This document shows positions 5,140-11,865 of a stretch of 27,021 bases of DNA, one piece after another. Origin of the DNA: a virus; the IMG/VR virus record IMGVR_UViG_3300021197_000624, positions 1 through 27,021 of that record; one strand, written 5' to 3'. Position 1 is the first letter of the stretch. Each line of letters opens with the position of its first letter. The notes beneath the pieces were generated by a model. The model did no database searches, was not told the origin of the DNA, and saw nothing but the letters and a program-made list of their open reading frames with translations. The position numbers and the translations under genes are program-made.

Positions 5140-7619
5140 ATACACTGAATACCCTAAGCGAGCATCAGACTCGCATCGAGCAGCAAATGAAATCTAAGGG
5201 TTTCGATAGATACCAGGGAAGACAAGAGAAACAAAAACCAAGCCAACAAGAGGTCCCACATCGGATCATCGTAGAGGCACTCCCCAAGGTATCAGACGCA
5301 ATTACATTAGCATTACAAGAAGACTTAAAGAGGTTCTCTAGTGGCTGTGGCAAACGCTCAGTTTGGTACGAGGAGTTGGAGAACCAAGATCCTGACGTCT
5401 TAGCATACATTGGTCTCAATTGTTGCTTCGATGCTGTCTTACATTCCAATGTACTAACCACAGCCCTAAGTAACATTGGTGCTAGAGTAGAACATGAGAA
5501 GTGGGCTGAAGGACTGCAGAACCACGACAGAGAGCTATTTAAGCGTTTGTCTACCCAAGTCACCAAGGCTCACTCAAGTGAACGCTATAGGTTCAAGGCC
5601 ATGCGTATCATTGCAGCCAAGGAAGGCTATAGCAGCACTAAGTGGTCTAAGCAAAAGCGTGTAGCAGTTGCTGCACCTATCCTTAGCTCAATCCTAGAGT
5701 ATTCTGATGTCTTCAACATGGTTGAGACAACAGTAAACCTTAAGACCATGAGGTCACTTGAGTTAACCGATGAAGCTAGTGAGCAGTTACTTTTGATGAC
5801 TGAAAGAGAAGCTTGGTCTACACCTATGTTTGGCCCAATGGTGGTTGCCCCTACACCTTGGGAAGACTTTGAAACTGGTGTCTACTTAGATGACGTCTTG
5901 TCCTCTCTGGTCCCCCTGGTGCGTAAGTCTACTGGTGAACAGCGCAGAGCTATAGACAACAGTCTGAAGCATGGACAACCTAAGTTTCTACAAGCTTTGA
6001 ATGCACTCCAAGCCACCCCTCTTAAGGTAAACCCTGCTACCTTAGCTGCATTGGAATGGGTGTCTGCAGAAGGGAAGCGCTTTGGTAAGTTTCCAGAGAT
6101 GGAGCCACCAGAGTTACCTAGGCTCCCTGAGGACACCTCTGCTCTGTCTGAGGAATACATCCAGCAAATTAGGAAAGACCAGAAGGCTTGGCATGTCAAA
6201 AGGATTGAGGCTAAGGCCAACGTGCAAGTCATATCCTGTGATCTTCATGACGCCAGGGAAATGTCTAAGTTCGATCAGTTCTTCATTGGTTGGTCTTTAG
6301 ACTTTAGGGGCCGAATGTATCCTGTTTCCAGCTTTAACTACCATCGCAATGATCACATCAAGTCGCTCTTCATGTTTGCTAGAGGCAAGAAGATCGAGGA
6401 GAGTGATGCTGGGTGGTTGTCTATTCACTTAGCCAACGTAGGTGACTTCGATAAGATCTCTAAGAAATCCTTAGAAGACAGGATCCAATGGTGCTTGGAC
6501 AACGAGCCTATGATCCTAAGTGTGGCCTCAGACTTCAAGGCATCCTTCGACATCTGGTCTAAGGCTGACAAGCCCTTCCAGTTCCTCGCTGCCTGCGTGG
6601 AGTACAAGAAGCTTCAAGACCAAGGCATTGAGGATTACGTCTGTCACCTTCCGATTAGCTTGGATGGCACTAACTCTGGTGTCCAACACTATGCAGCTGC
6701 TTTACGTCACGAGGATGGAGCTATGGTTAATCTGACCCCATCAGATGAATGCCAGGACGTCTACCAAGTAGTTGCTGATGAAGTTAACAGGCTACTCAAG
6801 CTGGATGACTCCGAAGAGGCTAAGGTCTGGCTGTCTGTTGGCGTCGGTCGATCCACGGTTAAACGTAACGTGATGACCTATGGCTACAGTTCAGCTGAGA
6901 GAGGCTTTGGTGATCAACTGATTGAGGACCTCATGCAGCCGCTACAGAAGTCTGTGAGCTATGGTGAGCTAAGTAAACATCCGTTTGGTGTTAGCCGTAG
7001 AGAACAAGAGTTTTACGCTAGGTTTTTGGCTAAGGTAAACTACCAGGCGGTCCAGACAGTCATCAAGTCAGTGGCGTCTGGAATGGAGTTCTACCAAGCA
7101 TATGCGGATGCTCTAGCTAGGGAAAGCAAGTCGGTGCGGTGGACGTCACCCTCAGGCTTTCCAGTGGTCCAGCGATACACCAAGTCCGACACTAAGCGTG
7201 TGAGGATCTTTTTGTATGACCGAGAGGCCAAGCTACGGAAGGAGACTAGGGTCAACGTGGCTAGCTTTGGTTCTGTGTTTGACACACGCAAATCTAGGAA
7301 TGGGGTTAGCCCTAATGCCATCCACAGCCTAGATGCCGCCCACATGCACTTGTCTATCTGTGAAGGCTTAGAGAATGGCGTGGAAGACTTCTTTATGATC
7401 CACGACAGCTTTGGGACGTCTATCGATAAGACATGGAAGTTCTACCACTGCATCCGAGATGCTTTTGTGAACATGTATGAGGACCAGTGCGTCTTTGCTA
7501 ACTTTGAGAAGGAGTGCAGGGATCGATTGTCTAACCCAGACATGGCCCTTCCCCCAGTGCCGACCAAAGGTGACCTAGATATCAGCGCTATCCGCGATAG
7601 CGAATACTGTTTTTCATAG
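5136..7619 (+). CDS. T7-type single-subunit DNA-directed RNA polymerase
   Basis: An 827-residue polymerase (T7 enzyme: 883) that transcribes phage genes from phage-specific promoters. It starts at a GTG preceded by GAGGGGGG. Family motifs in order are DFRGRMYPVSSFN (T7 DWRGRVYAVSMFN), the catalytic Asp510 in SLDGTNSGVQH, Lys576 and Tyr584 in STVKRNVMTYGYSS (T7 K631 and Y639), and catalytic Asp757 in MIHDSFGT. It ends in CFS rather than the FAFA of T7. The N-terminal 300 residues, which include promoter-recognition parts, are divergent, in line with a different promoter sequence. It sits behind promoter P2 and before the acidic protein and terminator. Confidence 0.97.
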   Translation: MNTLNTLSEHQTRIEQQMKSKGFDRYQGRQEKQKPSQQEVPHRIIVEALPKVSDAITLALQEDLKRFSSGCGKRSVWYEELENQDPDVLAYIGLNCCFDAVLHSNVLTTALSNIGARVEHEKWAEGLQNHDRELFKRLSTQVTKAHSSERYRFKAMRIIAAKEGYSSTKWSKQKRVAVAAPILSSILEYSDVFNMVETTVNLKTMRSLELTDEASEQLLLMTEREAWSTPMFGPMVVAPTPWEDFETGVYLDDVLSSLVPLVRKSTGEQRRAIDNSLKHGQPKFLQALNALQATPLKVNPATLAALEWVSAEGKRFGKFPEMEPPELPRLPEDTSALSEEYIQQIRKDQKAWHVKRIEAKANVQVISCDLHDAREMSKFDQFFIGWSLDFRGRMYPVSSFNYHRNDHIKSLFMFARGKKIEESDAGWLSIHLANVGDFDKISKKSLEDRIQWCLDNEPMILSVASDFKASFDIWSKADKPFQFLAACVEYKKLQDQGIEDYVCHLPISLDGTNSGVQHYAAALRHEDGAMVNLTPSDECQDVYQVVADEVNRLLKLDDSEEAKVWLSVGVGRSTVKRNVMTYGYSSAERGFGDQLIEDLMQPLQKSVSYGELSKHPFGVSRREQEFYARFLAKVNYQAVQTVIKSVASGMEFYQAYADALARESKSVRWTSPSGFPVVQRYTKSDTKRVRIFLYDREAKLRKETRVNVASFGSVFDTRKSRNGVSPNAIHSLDAAHMHLSICEGLENGVEDFFMIHDSFGTSIDKTWKFYHCIRDAFVNMYEDQCVFANFEKECRDRLSNPDMALPPVPTKGDLDISAIRDSEYCFS

Positions 7620-7629
7620 GAGAGAAGAC

Positions 7630-7872
7630 ATGGAGCCTAAACTAAGGACATATGAAGAATACGTCATCTTTGGTCAGGTATACCAAACTGACGGGATATA
7701 TGACTGGGAAGAATTTATGGAATCAGATACAGAACTTTTCGACCCACCAAAGTCAGCTGAAGAAGCCATGTCGCAGCTAGAACTCATGAAAGAAGACTGG
7801 TGCGAGTGTGTTGACTGGAAGATAGAACACCGTTTGGTCACAGTGATTCTAGAGCCCGTGCACGGTAATTAG
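7630..7872 (+). CDS. Small acidic protein downstream of RNA polymerase
   Basis: An 80-residue protein with AGGAG 7 bases upstream that overlaps the polymerase stop region. About a quarter of the residues are Asp or Glu (TYEEYVIF, DWEEFMESDTE, KEDWCECVDW) and few are basic, so it is strongly acidic. In T7-like phages, small acidic proteins near gene 1 include inhibitors of host RNA polymerase and DNA mimics. No sequence match is claimed, so this is only a positional hint. It is the last gene before a strong terminator. Confidence 0.6.
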   Translation: MEPKLRTYEEYVIFGQVYQTDGIYDWEEFMESDTELFDPPKSAEEAMSQLELMKEDWCECVDWKIEHRLVTVILEPVHGN

Positions 7873-7910
7873 TTAATACCTGACAAACCTAAACCTAAGT
7901 GAACCAAAGA

Positions 7911-7933
7911 GGCCCCCAAGTGGGGCCTTTTTT
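7911..7933 (+). terminator. Rho-independent terminator
   Basis: GGCCCC (7911-7916) pairs with GGGGCC (7922-7927) around a 5-base loop, followed by six T. It closes the int-side/RNA polymerase unit and lies 9 bases before the next phage promoter. The flanking AAAGA upstream could let it work in both directions. Confidence 0.85.
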
Positions 7934-7941
7934 GCGTCTGG

Positions 7942-7959
7942 GACTAAGAGACCCCTAAG
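7942..7959 (+). promoter_or_regulatory. Putative phage RNA polymerase promoter P3
   Basis: The exact 15-base element ACTAAGAGACCCCTA is at 7943-7957, followed by AGGAAGAAG. It lies directly after a terminator and before the replication operon, the best position one could ask for in a middle-gene promoter. Confidence 0.72.
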
Positions 7960-7987
7960 GAAGAAGTAACAGAAAAGGATCAACCAA

Positions 7988-8152
7988 ATGCACCCAAGAG
8001 AGAAAATCTTGGGGTTGTGTAGCCTGTTCCAAAACCAAGGACAGGACATCCCCGACTGGCTTCTCAAGCAAGCCAAAGAGGCGAAGGTTACTTTGCCTGG
8101 GGCTGAATCAAACCAAACCAATCAGGAGACTAAAAAAGATGAGCAAAACTAG
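7988..8152 (+). CDS. Small hypothetical protein ahead of ssb
   Basis: A 54-residue ORF with AAGGAT about 10 bases upstream. It is the first gene after promoter P3. Its 3' end overlaps the start of the single-strand binding protein gene by 14 bases, which suggests coupled translation. The N-terminal half (EKILGLCSLFQNQGQDIPDW) is helical and the C-terminal half is polar (SNQTNQETKKDEQN). No family is recognised. Confidence 0.5.
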   Translation: MHPREKILGLCSLFQNQGQDIPDWLLKQAKEAKVTLPGAESNQTNQETKKDEQN

Positions 8153-8687
8153 ATTTACAAGCCCAGCTGGGACAGCCCAATACCCCTGGCTACAACCAGG
8201 ACGCCCAGACACAGCCTTCGACGCTGAAGGCAAATACAAGGTGAAACTCAAGATAGCACCAGAGAACGCTGGGTCCCTTAAAGAAATCTTAGAGAACGTC
8301 AAAAGTGAAAGCTTTGGTGCTAAGGACAAAGTAATGATGCCGATGGATCAAGATCCAGAAACCGGCGAGATCGTCTTTAAGTTTCAGTCCAAGTACGAAC
8401 CTAAGTATTTCGATGCTCAAGGTAACCCTATCCCCCGCGACCAAGTTCCATCGATGTTTGGTGGGTCTACCCTTCGCGTCTCTGGGATTGCTGATGGATA
8501 CACCTCAGCTGGCAAAAAGGGCATCAGCCTGCGCCTAGGTGCCGTTCAAGTGATTGATCCAGTGTCTAATGGTGGCGCTGACAGTGGTGGCTTTGATGCT
8601 GTCGAGGGCGGTTATGTAGCCAACACAGTAACAGGAGCCCAAAGCTTTGAGACCAAAGAGACGGAAGACGATAACTACGACTTCTAA
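8139..8687 (+). CDS. Single-stranded DNA-binding protein, gp2.5-like
   Basis: A 182-residue protein of the T7 gp2.5 functional class that coats single-stranded DNA and organises the replisome. AGGAG lies 10 bases upstream. The body is an OB-fold-like run of strands (YKVKLKIAPENAG, IVFKFQSKYEPKYFDAQGNP, STLRVSGIADGYTSAGKKGISLRLGAVQV is the last strand block). The C-terminal tail is acidic and ends in an aromatic residue (ETEDDNYDF), the hallmark of gp2.5, which uses it to contact polymerase and helicase. Its order before endonuclease I and primase-helicase is the T7 order. The 3' end overlaps the endonuclease gene by 41 bases. Confidence 0.88.
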   Translation: MSKTRFTSPAGTAQYPWLQPGRPDTAFDAEGKYKVKLKIAPENAGSLKEILENVKSESFGAKDKVMMPMDQDPETGEIVFKFQSKYEPKYFDAQGNPIPRDQVPSMFGGSTLRVSGIADGYTSAGKKGISLRLGAVQVIDPVSNGGADSGGFDAVEGGYVANTVTGAQSFETKETEDDNYDF

Positions 8688-9096
8688 ACAGGTTGGTCTT
8701 AAGTACGGGTTTCGCTCAGGTCTTGAAGACAAGGTCGCCCAGCAAATACGTGAAGCTGGCATCGAGCTACTCTATGAGACCGAGAAGATCATCTATGTGA
8801 TCCCTGCCAGACAATCCAAATACACCCCCGACTTCAAGCTGCCAAAACCTGGTGGCTTTTTCTATGTCGAAACCAAGGGGCGGTGGACTGTCATGGATAG
8901 AGCCAAGCACCTTCTGATTCAGAAACAACAGCCTGACTTAGACATCAGGTTCGTCTTCAGCAACCAGAATGCAAAGCTCTACAAAGGATCCAAGACCACC
9001 TATGCAGCCTACTGCGAAAGGCACGGGTTTAGGTATGCCAATAAGGTTATACCTGATGACTGGCTCACTGAAGCCACAACAAAGGAGAGCGTGTGA
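8647..9096 (+). CDS. Endonuclease I (Holliday-junction resolvase, T7 gp3-like)
   Basis: A 149-residue nuclease, the same length as T7 gp3. That enzyme resolves branched DNA and breaks down host DNA. The matching blocks are GFRSGLEDKV, YVIPARQSKYTPDF, FYVETKGRW, KHLLIQKQQPDLDIRFVFS and KLYKGSKTTY. The predicted active-site residues are Glu27, Asp62, Glu75 and Lys77 (T7 E20, D55, E65, K67). The start is a TTG inside ssb, chosen because AGGAG lies 9 bases upstream and no ATG or GTG exists before the conserved core. The 41-base overlap with ssb is therefore coding in two frames. Confidence 0.94.
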   Translation: MRPKRRKTITTTSKQVGLKYGFRSGLEDKVAQQIREAGIELLYETEKIIYVIPARQSKYTPDFKLPKPGGFFYVETKGRWTVMDRAKHLLIQKQQPDLDIRFVFSNQNAKLYKGSKTTYAAYCERHGFRYANKVIPDDWLTEATTKESV

Positions 9097-9162
9097 ATGG
9101 CACATGTCCGAGAGCGAGAGACCAGGCGTCTTAAGAAACCTGGGCATCTCCACAAAAAGTGA
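9097..9162 (+). CDS. Putative 21-residue basic peptide
   Basis: The ATG directly follows the endonuclease stop, and AGGAG lies 9 bases upstream inside the endonuclease gene. The 21 residues (MAHVRERETRRLKKPGHLHK plus one Lys) are extremely basic. A terminator follows 8 bases after the stop. The binding site makes translation plausible. It could also be chance. Confidence 0.4.
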   Translation: MAHVRERETRRLKKPGHLHKK

Positions 9163-9169
9163 GAGCAAG

Positions 9170-9195
9170 GGGGCGGCTTAGGTCGCCCCTTTTTT
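9170..9195 (+). terminator. Rho-independent terminator inside the replication operon
   Basis: GGGGCGGC (9170-9177) pairs with GTCGCCCC (9182-9189), with one wobble pair and a TTAG loop, followed by six T. It would reduce, not abolish, read-through from P3 into the primase-helicase gene, or act mainly on host polymerase. Confidence 0.82.
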
Positions 9196-9213
9196 ATTAT
9201 TGGGAGAAACCAC

Positions 9214-9414
9214 ATGAAAATCAAACGCAAGTCACCTCTGACTGGAAAAGAGTTAACGCTCAATTTGGATGTCACTGAAGATCAGATGTCTCGCTGGATG
9301 GAAGGTGAATTATCACAGAACGTCTTCAGTCATCTGACGGTAGATGAGCGTGAGTTTATCATGACTGGGATCGTCCCTTCCGAGTGGGAAGCTTTGTTTG
9401 GGAGATACAGATGA
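9214..9414 (+). CDS. Small conserved-type hypothetical protein
   Basis: A 66-residue protein with GGGAG 7 bases upstream. The N-terminus (MKIKRKSPLTGKELTLNLDV) and the C-terminal block (LTVDEREFIMTGIVPSEWEA) are patterns I associate with small proteins of marine phages, where they sit among replication genes. The function is unknown. It overlaps the primase-helicase start by four bases (ATGA), so the two are coupled. Confidence 0.68.
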   Translation: MKIKRKSPLTGKELTLNLDVTEDQMSRWMEGELSQNVFSHLTVDEREFIMTGIVPSEWEALFGRYR

Positions 9415-11027
9415 CTGAGCTTACTGAAAGCGACTTTGTTGCCCATGTCCCCTGCGAAACCTGTGGATCTAAAGACAACGCCGCCTTGTATGACGATGGT
9501 CATACCTACTGCTTTGGCTGTGCGTCCTATGGCAAGGAAGAGTTTGGGTATGAGCGCACTATAAGTAATAAGGCACCGCCTAACCGTGACCTAGTGCCAG
9601 GCGAGCACTTGCACCTAGCATCACGCAAGCTAACCGAGGCTACGTGCAGAAAGTTTGACTACAGTGTCGGCAAGCACGGTGGTCAAGTGGTGCAACTTGC
9701 GACCTACCGAGACAAGCACGGCCAGCGCTGCGCCCAGAAGGTACGCACGAAAGACAAGAAGTTTTCCATCGTTGGCGATGCCAAGGCCATGACCTTGTTT
9801 GGGTCTCATCTCTGGTCCAACGGCAACAAGCTGGTGATAACCGAGGGCGAGATAGACTGCATGTCGGTGTCTCAAGCTCAAGGCAACAAGTGGCCGACAG
9901 TGAGTGTCCCTAACGGATCTCAGTCAGCCAAAAAAGCCCTCATGAACAACTACGATTACCTGTGTGGTTTCAAAGAAATCATACTGATGTTTGACAACGA
10001 CAAGGCAGGCCAAGAGGCGGCTCTGGAGTGCGCTGAGGCCCTTCCGATAGGCATGGCTAAGATAGCTAACTTAGGCTCCTACAAAGACGCCTCAGAGGCT
10101 CTGGTGGACGGTAATGCCAAAGCCATCATGGATGCTATCTGGCAGGCGCGTGAGTACCGACCAGATGGCATCGTGAGCGCATCAGATCTTAGGGAGACCA
10201 TAGGCGAACAAGAGGCCGTGTCTCCCATCCAATACCCCTACCAGCGGCTCAACGAGATCACCAAAGGGTTGAGGCTTGGATCCCTTGTGACAATAGCCGC
10301 TGGTAGTGGTGTGGGTAAGTCAACCTTCGTCCGAGAGATTGCCTACCACGTTCACAGAGGCGGCTTTCAGATCGGCATGTTGATGCTGGAAGAGACAACC
10401 AAAAGAACCGCCCAGGGCATGGTTGGTCTACACATGGATAAGAACATCAGTGTGGACCCTGACTGTACCACTAAGGAAGAGATCGAGGCGTCCTTTGATG
10501 ACTTAGTTAAGGACCGTCAGTTCTACCTGTTCGATCACTTTGGTTCGACCGACATAGACATCATCTTGAATCGCATCCGCTACATGAACAAGGCGCTGGG
10601 CGCTGAGGTTATCTTCTTAGACCACATCAGCATCCTAGTGTCTGGGCTGACGGGGCAAGTGTCAGACGAAAGACGCCTGGTAGATGACATAATGAACAGG
10701 CTGCGTGTCTTGGTTCAAGAGCTCAACATCTGCCTGATCGTCGTGAGCCACCTACGCCGCCCTCAGGGCGACACAGGCCACGAAGGCGGTGCCAAAGTAA
10801 GCCTCAGCCAACTACGTGGATCCCATGCAATAGCCCAGCTGGCTGATTGCTGCATTGGCATCCAAGTAGACCCAGATGAACCCACAGCTGGCCTGCGAAA
10901 CCTAGTGGTCTTGAAGAACAGACACACAGGGGAAGTCGGCGCAGCTGGGGTGCTTGAGTACAGCCAGAGCACAGGCAGGCTCAAAGACGCCGAGGGTAAC
11001 TTTGGTGCCTTCGACGCGCCATTTTAA
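9411..11027 (+). CDS. Primase-helicase, T7 gp4-like
   Basis: A 538-residue bifunctional enzyme that makes RNA primers and unwinds DNA at the fork. I chose the ATG at 9411 (GGGAG 6 bases upstream) over an upstream GTG. Domains: an N-terminal zinc ribbon with Cys15, Cys18, Cys34 and Cys37; a TOPRIM primase core with Glu145 (ITEGEID) and Asp195/Asp197 (MFDNDKAG); a linker; then a RecA-like DnaB-family helicase with Walker A 298-305 (GSGVGKST), a LMLEETT block, Walker B near Asp404 (VIFLDHISIL), VVSHLRRP and an arginine-bearing LKNRHTGEVG block near residues 501-510. The length is close to the 566 residues of T7 gp4. Confidence 0.95.
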   Translation: MTELTESDFVAHVPCETCGSKDNAALYDDGHTYCFGCASYGKEEFGYERTISNKAPPNRDLVPGEHLHLASRKLTEATCRKFDYSVGKHGGQVVQLATYRDKHGQRCAQKVRTKDKKFSIVGDAKAMTLFGSHLWSNGNKLVITEGEIDCMSVSQAQGNKWPTVSVPNGSQSAKKALMNNYDYLCGFKEIILMFDNDKAGQEAALECAEALPIGMAKIANLGSYKDASEALVDGNAKAIMDAIWQAREYRPDGIVSASDLRETIGEQEAVSPIQYPYQRLNEITKGLRLGSLVTIAAGSGVGKSTFVREIAYHVHRGGFQIGMLMLEETTKRTAQGMVGLHMDKNISVDPDCTTKEEIEASFDDLVKDRQFYLFDHFGSTDIDIILNRIRYMNKALGAEVIFLDHISILVSGLTGQVSDERRLVDDIMNRLRVLVQELNICLIVVSHLRRPQGDTGHEGGAKVSLSQLRGSHAIAQLADCCIGIQVDPDEPTAGLRNLVVLKNRHTGEVGAAGVLEYSQSTGRLKDAEGNFGAFDAPF

Positions 11028-11043
11028 CGAAGAGGAGAGCAAC

Positions 11044-11316
11044 ATGGGAGCACACTCTCACAAAAGCAAACAAAGGCACCCTAACCCCACCACGTTTAAG
11101 CGTGAGCGGTATGAGGTCGGGCATATAACCTTTGAGGTCATAGACCACCCAGATGACGGTAAAACCTTTGCTCTGATTGCTGGCGAAGCACTCAGCGCTA
11201 AAGACCGCCGACCATTGTTCACAGGTTATGTCAAAGAGGGAATGGGTAAGCAAATGGCGCGCCTAGCATTGAGGCTAATGGATCTAGAAAAAGGAGAGCA
11301 GCAACATGAGAAATAG
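11044..11316 (+). CDS. Small hypothetical protein
   Basis: A 90-residue protein from the ATG at 11044, which has GAGGAG 6 bases upstream; longer versions starting inside the helicase gene lack such a site. The N-terminus is basic with His residues (HSHKSKQRHPNP), followed by what looks like a small alpha/beta body (YEVGHITFEVIDHPDDGKTF, then helical MGKQMARLALRLMD). No family is recognised. It overlaps the MazG start by 11 bases. Confidence 0.6.
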   Translation: MGAHSHKSKQRHPNPTTFKRERYEVGHITFEVIDHPDDGKTFALIAGEALSAKDRRPLFTGYVKEGMGKQMARLALRLMDLEKGEQQHEK

Positions 11317-11677
11317 AGAGACAGACTATCTGTATTCGCTAACCATGAACGACTACCAGGCAGACACAGCTGCCACTGCCATCTACAAGTGGAAGGTTGT
11401 CTACCCAGCACTGGGGTTGGCCTCAGAGGCAGGCGAGGTCTGTGACAAGATCAAGAAGCTGATCCGTGATCATGGGATCGACCAAGGTGGTCTAGAGGAT
11501 CTCAAGGATGCCCAGCGCGTTGCTATAGCCTCAGAGCTTGGTGATTGCCTTTGGTATATCGCTGCGCTGTCACGGGACTTAGGCATCAGCCTAAACGAGG
11601 TCGCCCACATGAACCTGGAGAAGCTTAAGTCACGCCAGAAGCGTGGGAAGCTGGAAGGGTCAGGTGATAACAGATGA
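11306..11677 (+). CDS. MazG-like nucleotide pyrophosphohydrolase
   Basis: A 123-residue all-alpha NTP pyrophosphohydrolase of the MazG type, which hydrolyses (d)NTPs to NMP and pyrophosphate using Mg2+. The signature ExxE...ExxD is present as Glu41/Glu44 (LGLASEAGEVCDKIKKL) and Glu77/Asp80 (ELGDCLWY). AAGGAG lies 9 bases upstream. Phage MazG proteins are thought to recycle host nucleotides or remove non-canonical ones; the older idea that they lower ppGpp is not settled. Its place between helicase and polymerase and upstream of nrdJ fits nucleotide supply. Confidence 0.88.
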   Translation: MRNRETDYLYSLTMNDYQADTAATAIYKWKVVYPALGLASEAGEVCDKIKKLIRDHGIDQGGLEDLKDAQRVAIASELGDCLWYIAALSRDLGISLNEVAHMNLEKLKSRQKRGKLEGSGDNR

Positions 11678-11865
11678 ACCTAGTAAACTCTTTTGTAGCC
11701 ATTGTGGCTTTTGAATCCTTTGATGACTGTGTGTCTTACGCTCACCAAAAGGACCTATATCAACAATCGTTGGACCAGTGCTTCAAGGCGCAGCTGGTAC
11801 AGCCAGCTAAGAACTTAGCACCCATGACTAGCCTACGCCCTAAGGCAAGGCCAACTAAAGATTGA
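11674..11865 (+). CDS. Small hypothetical protein between mazG and polymerase
   Basis: A 63-residue ORF coupled to both neighbours: ATGA overlap with MazG at its start and TTGA overlap with the polymerase at its end. The N-terminus is hydrophobic (NSFVAIVAFESF) and the C-terminus basic (SLRPKARPTK). No family is recognised. It is supported mainly by the coupling. Confidence 0.5.
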   Translation: MNLVNSFVAIVAFESFDDCVSYAHQKDLYQQSLDQCFKAQLVQPAKNLAPMTSLRPKARPTKD

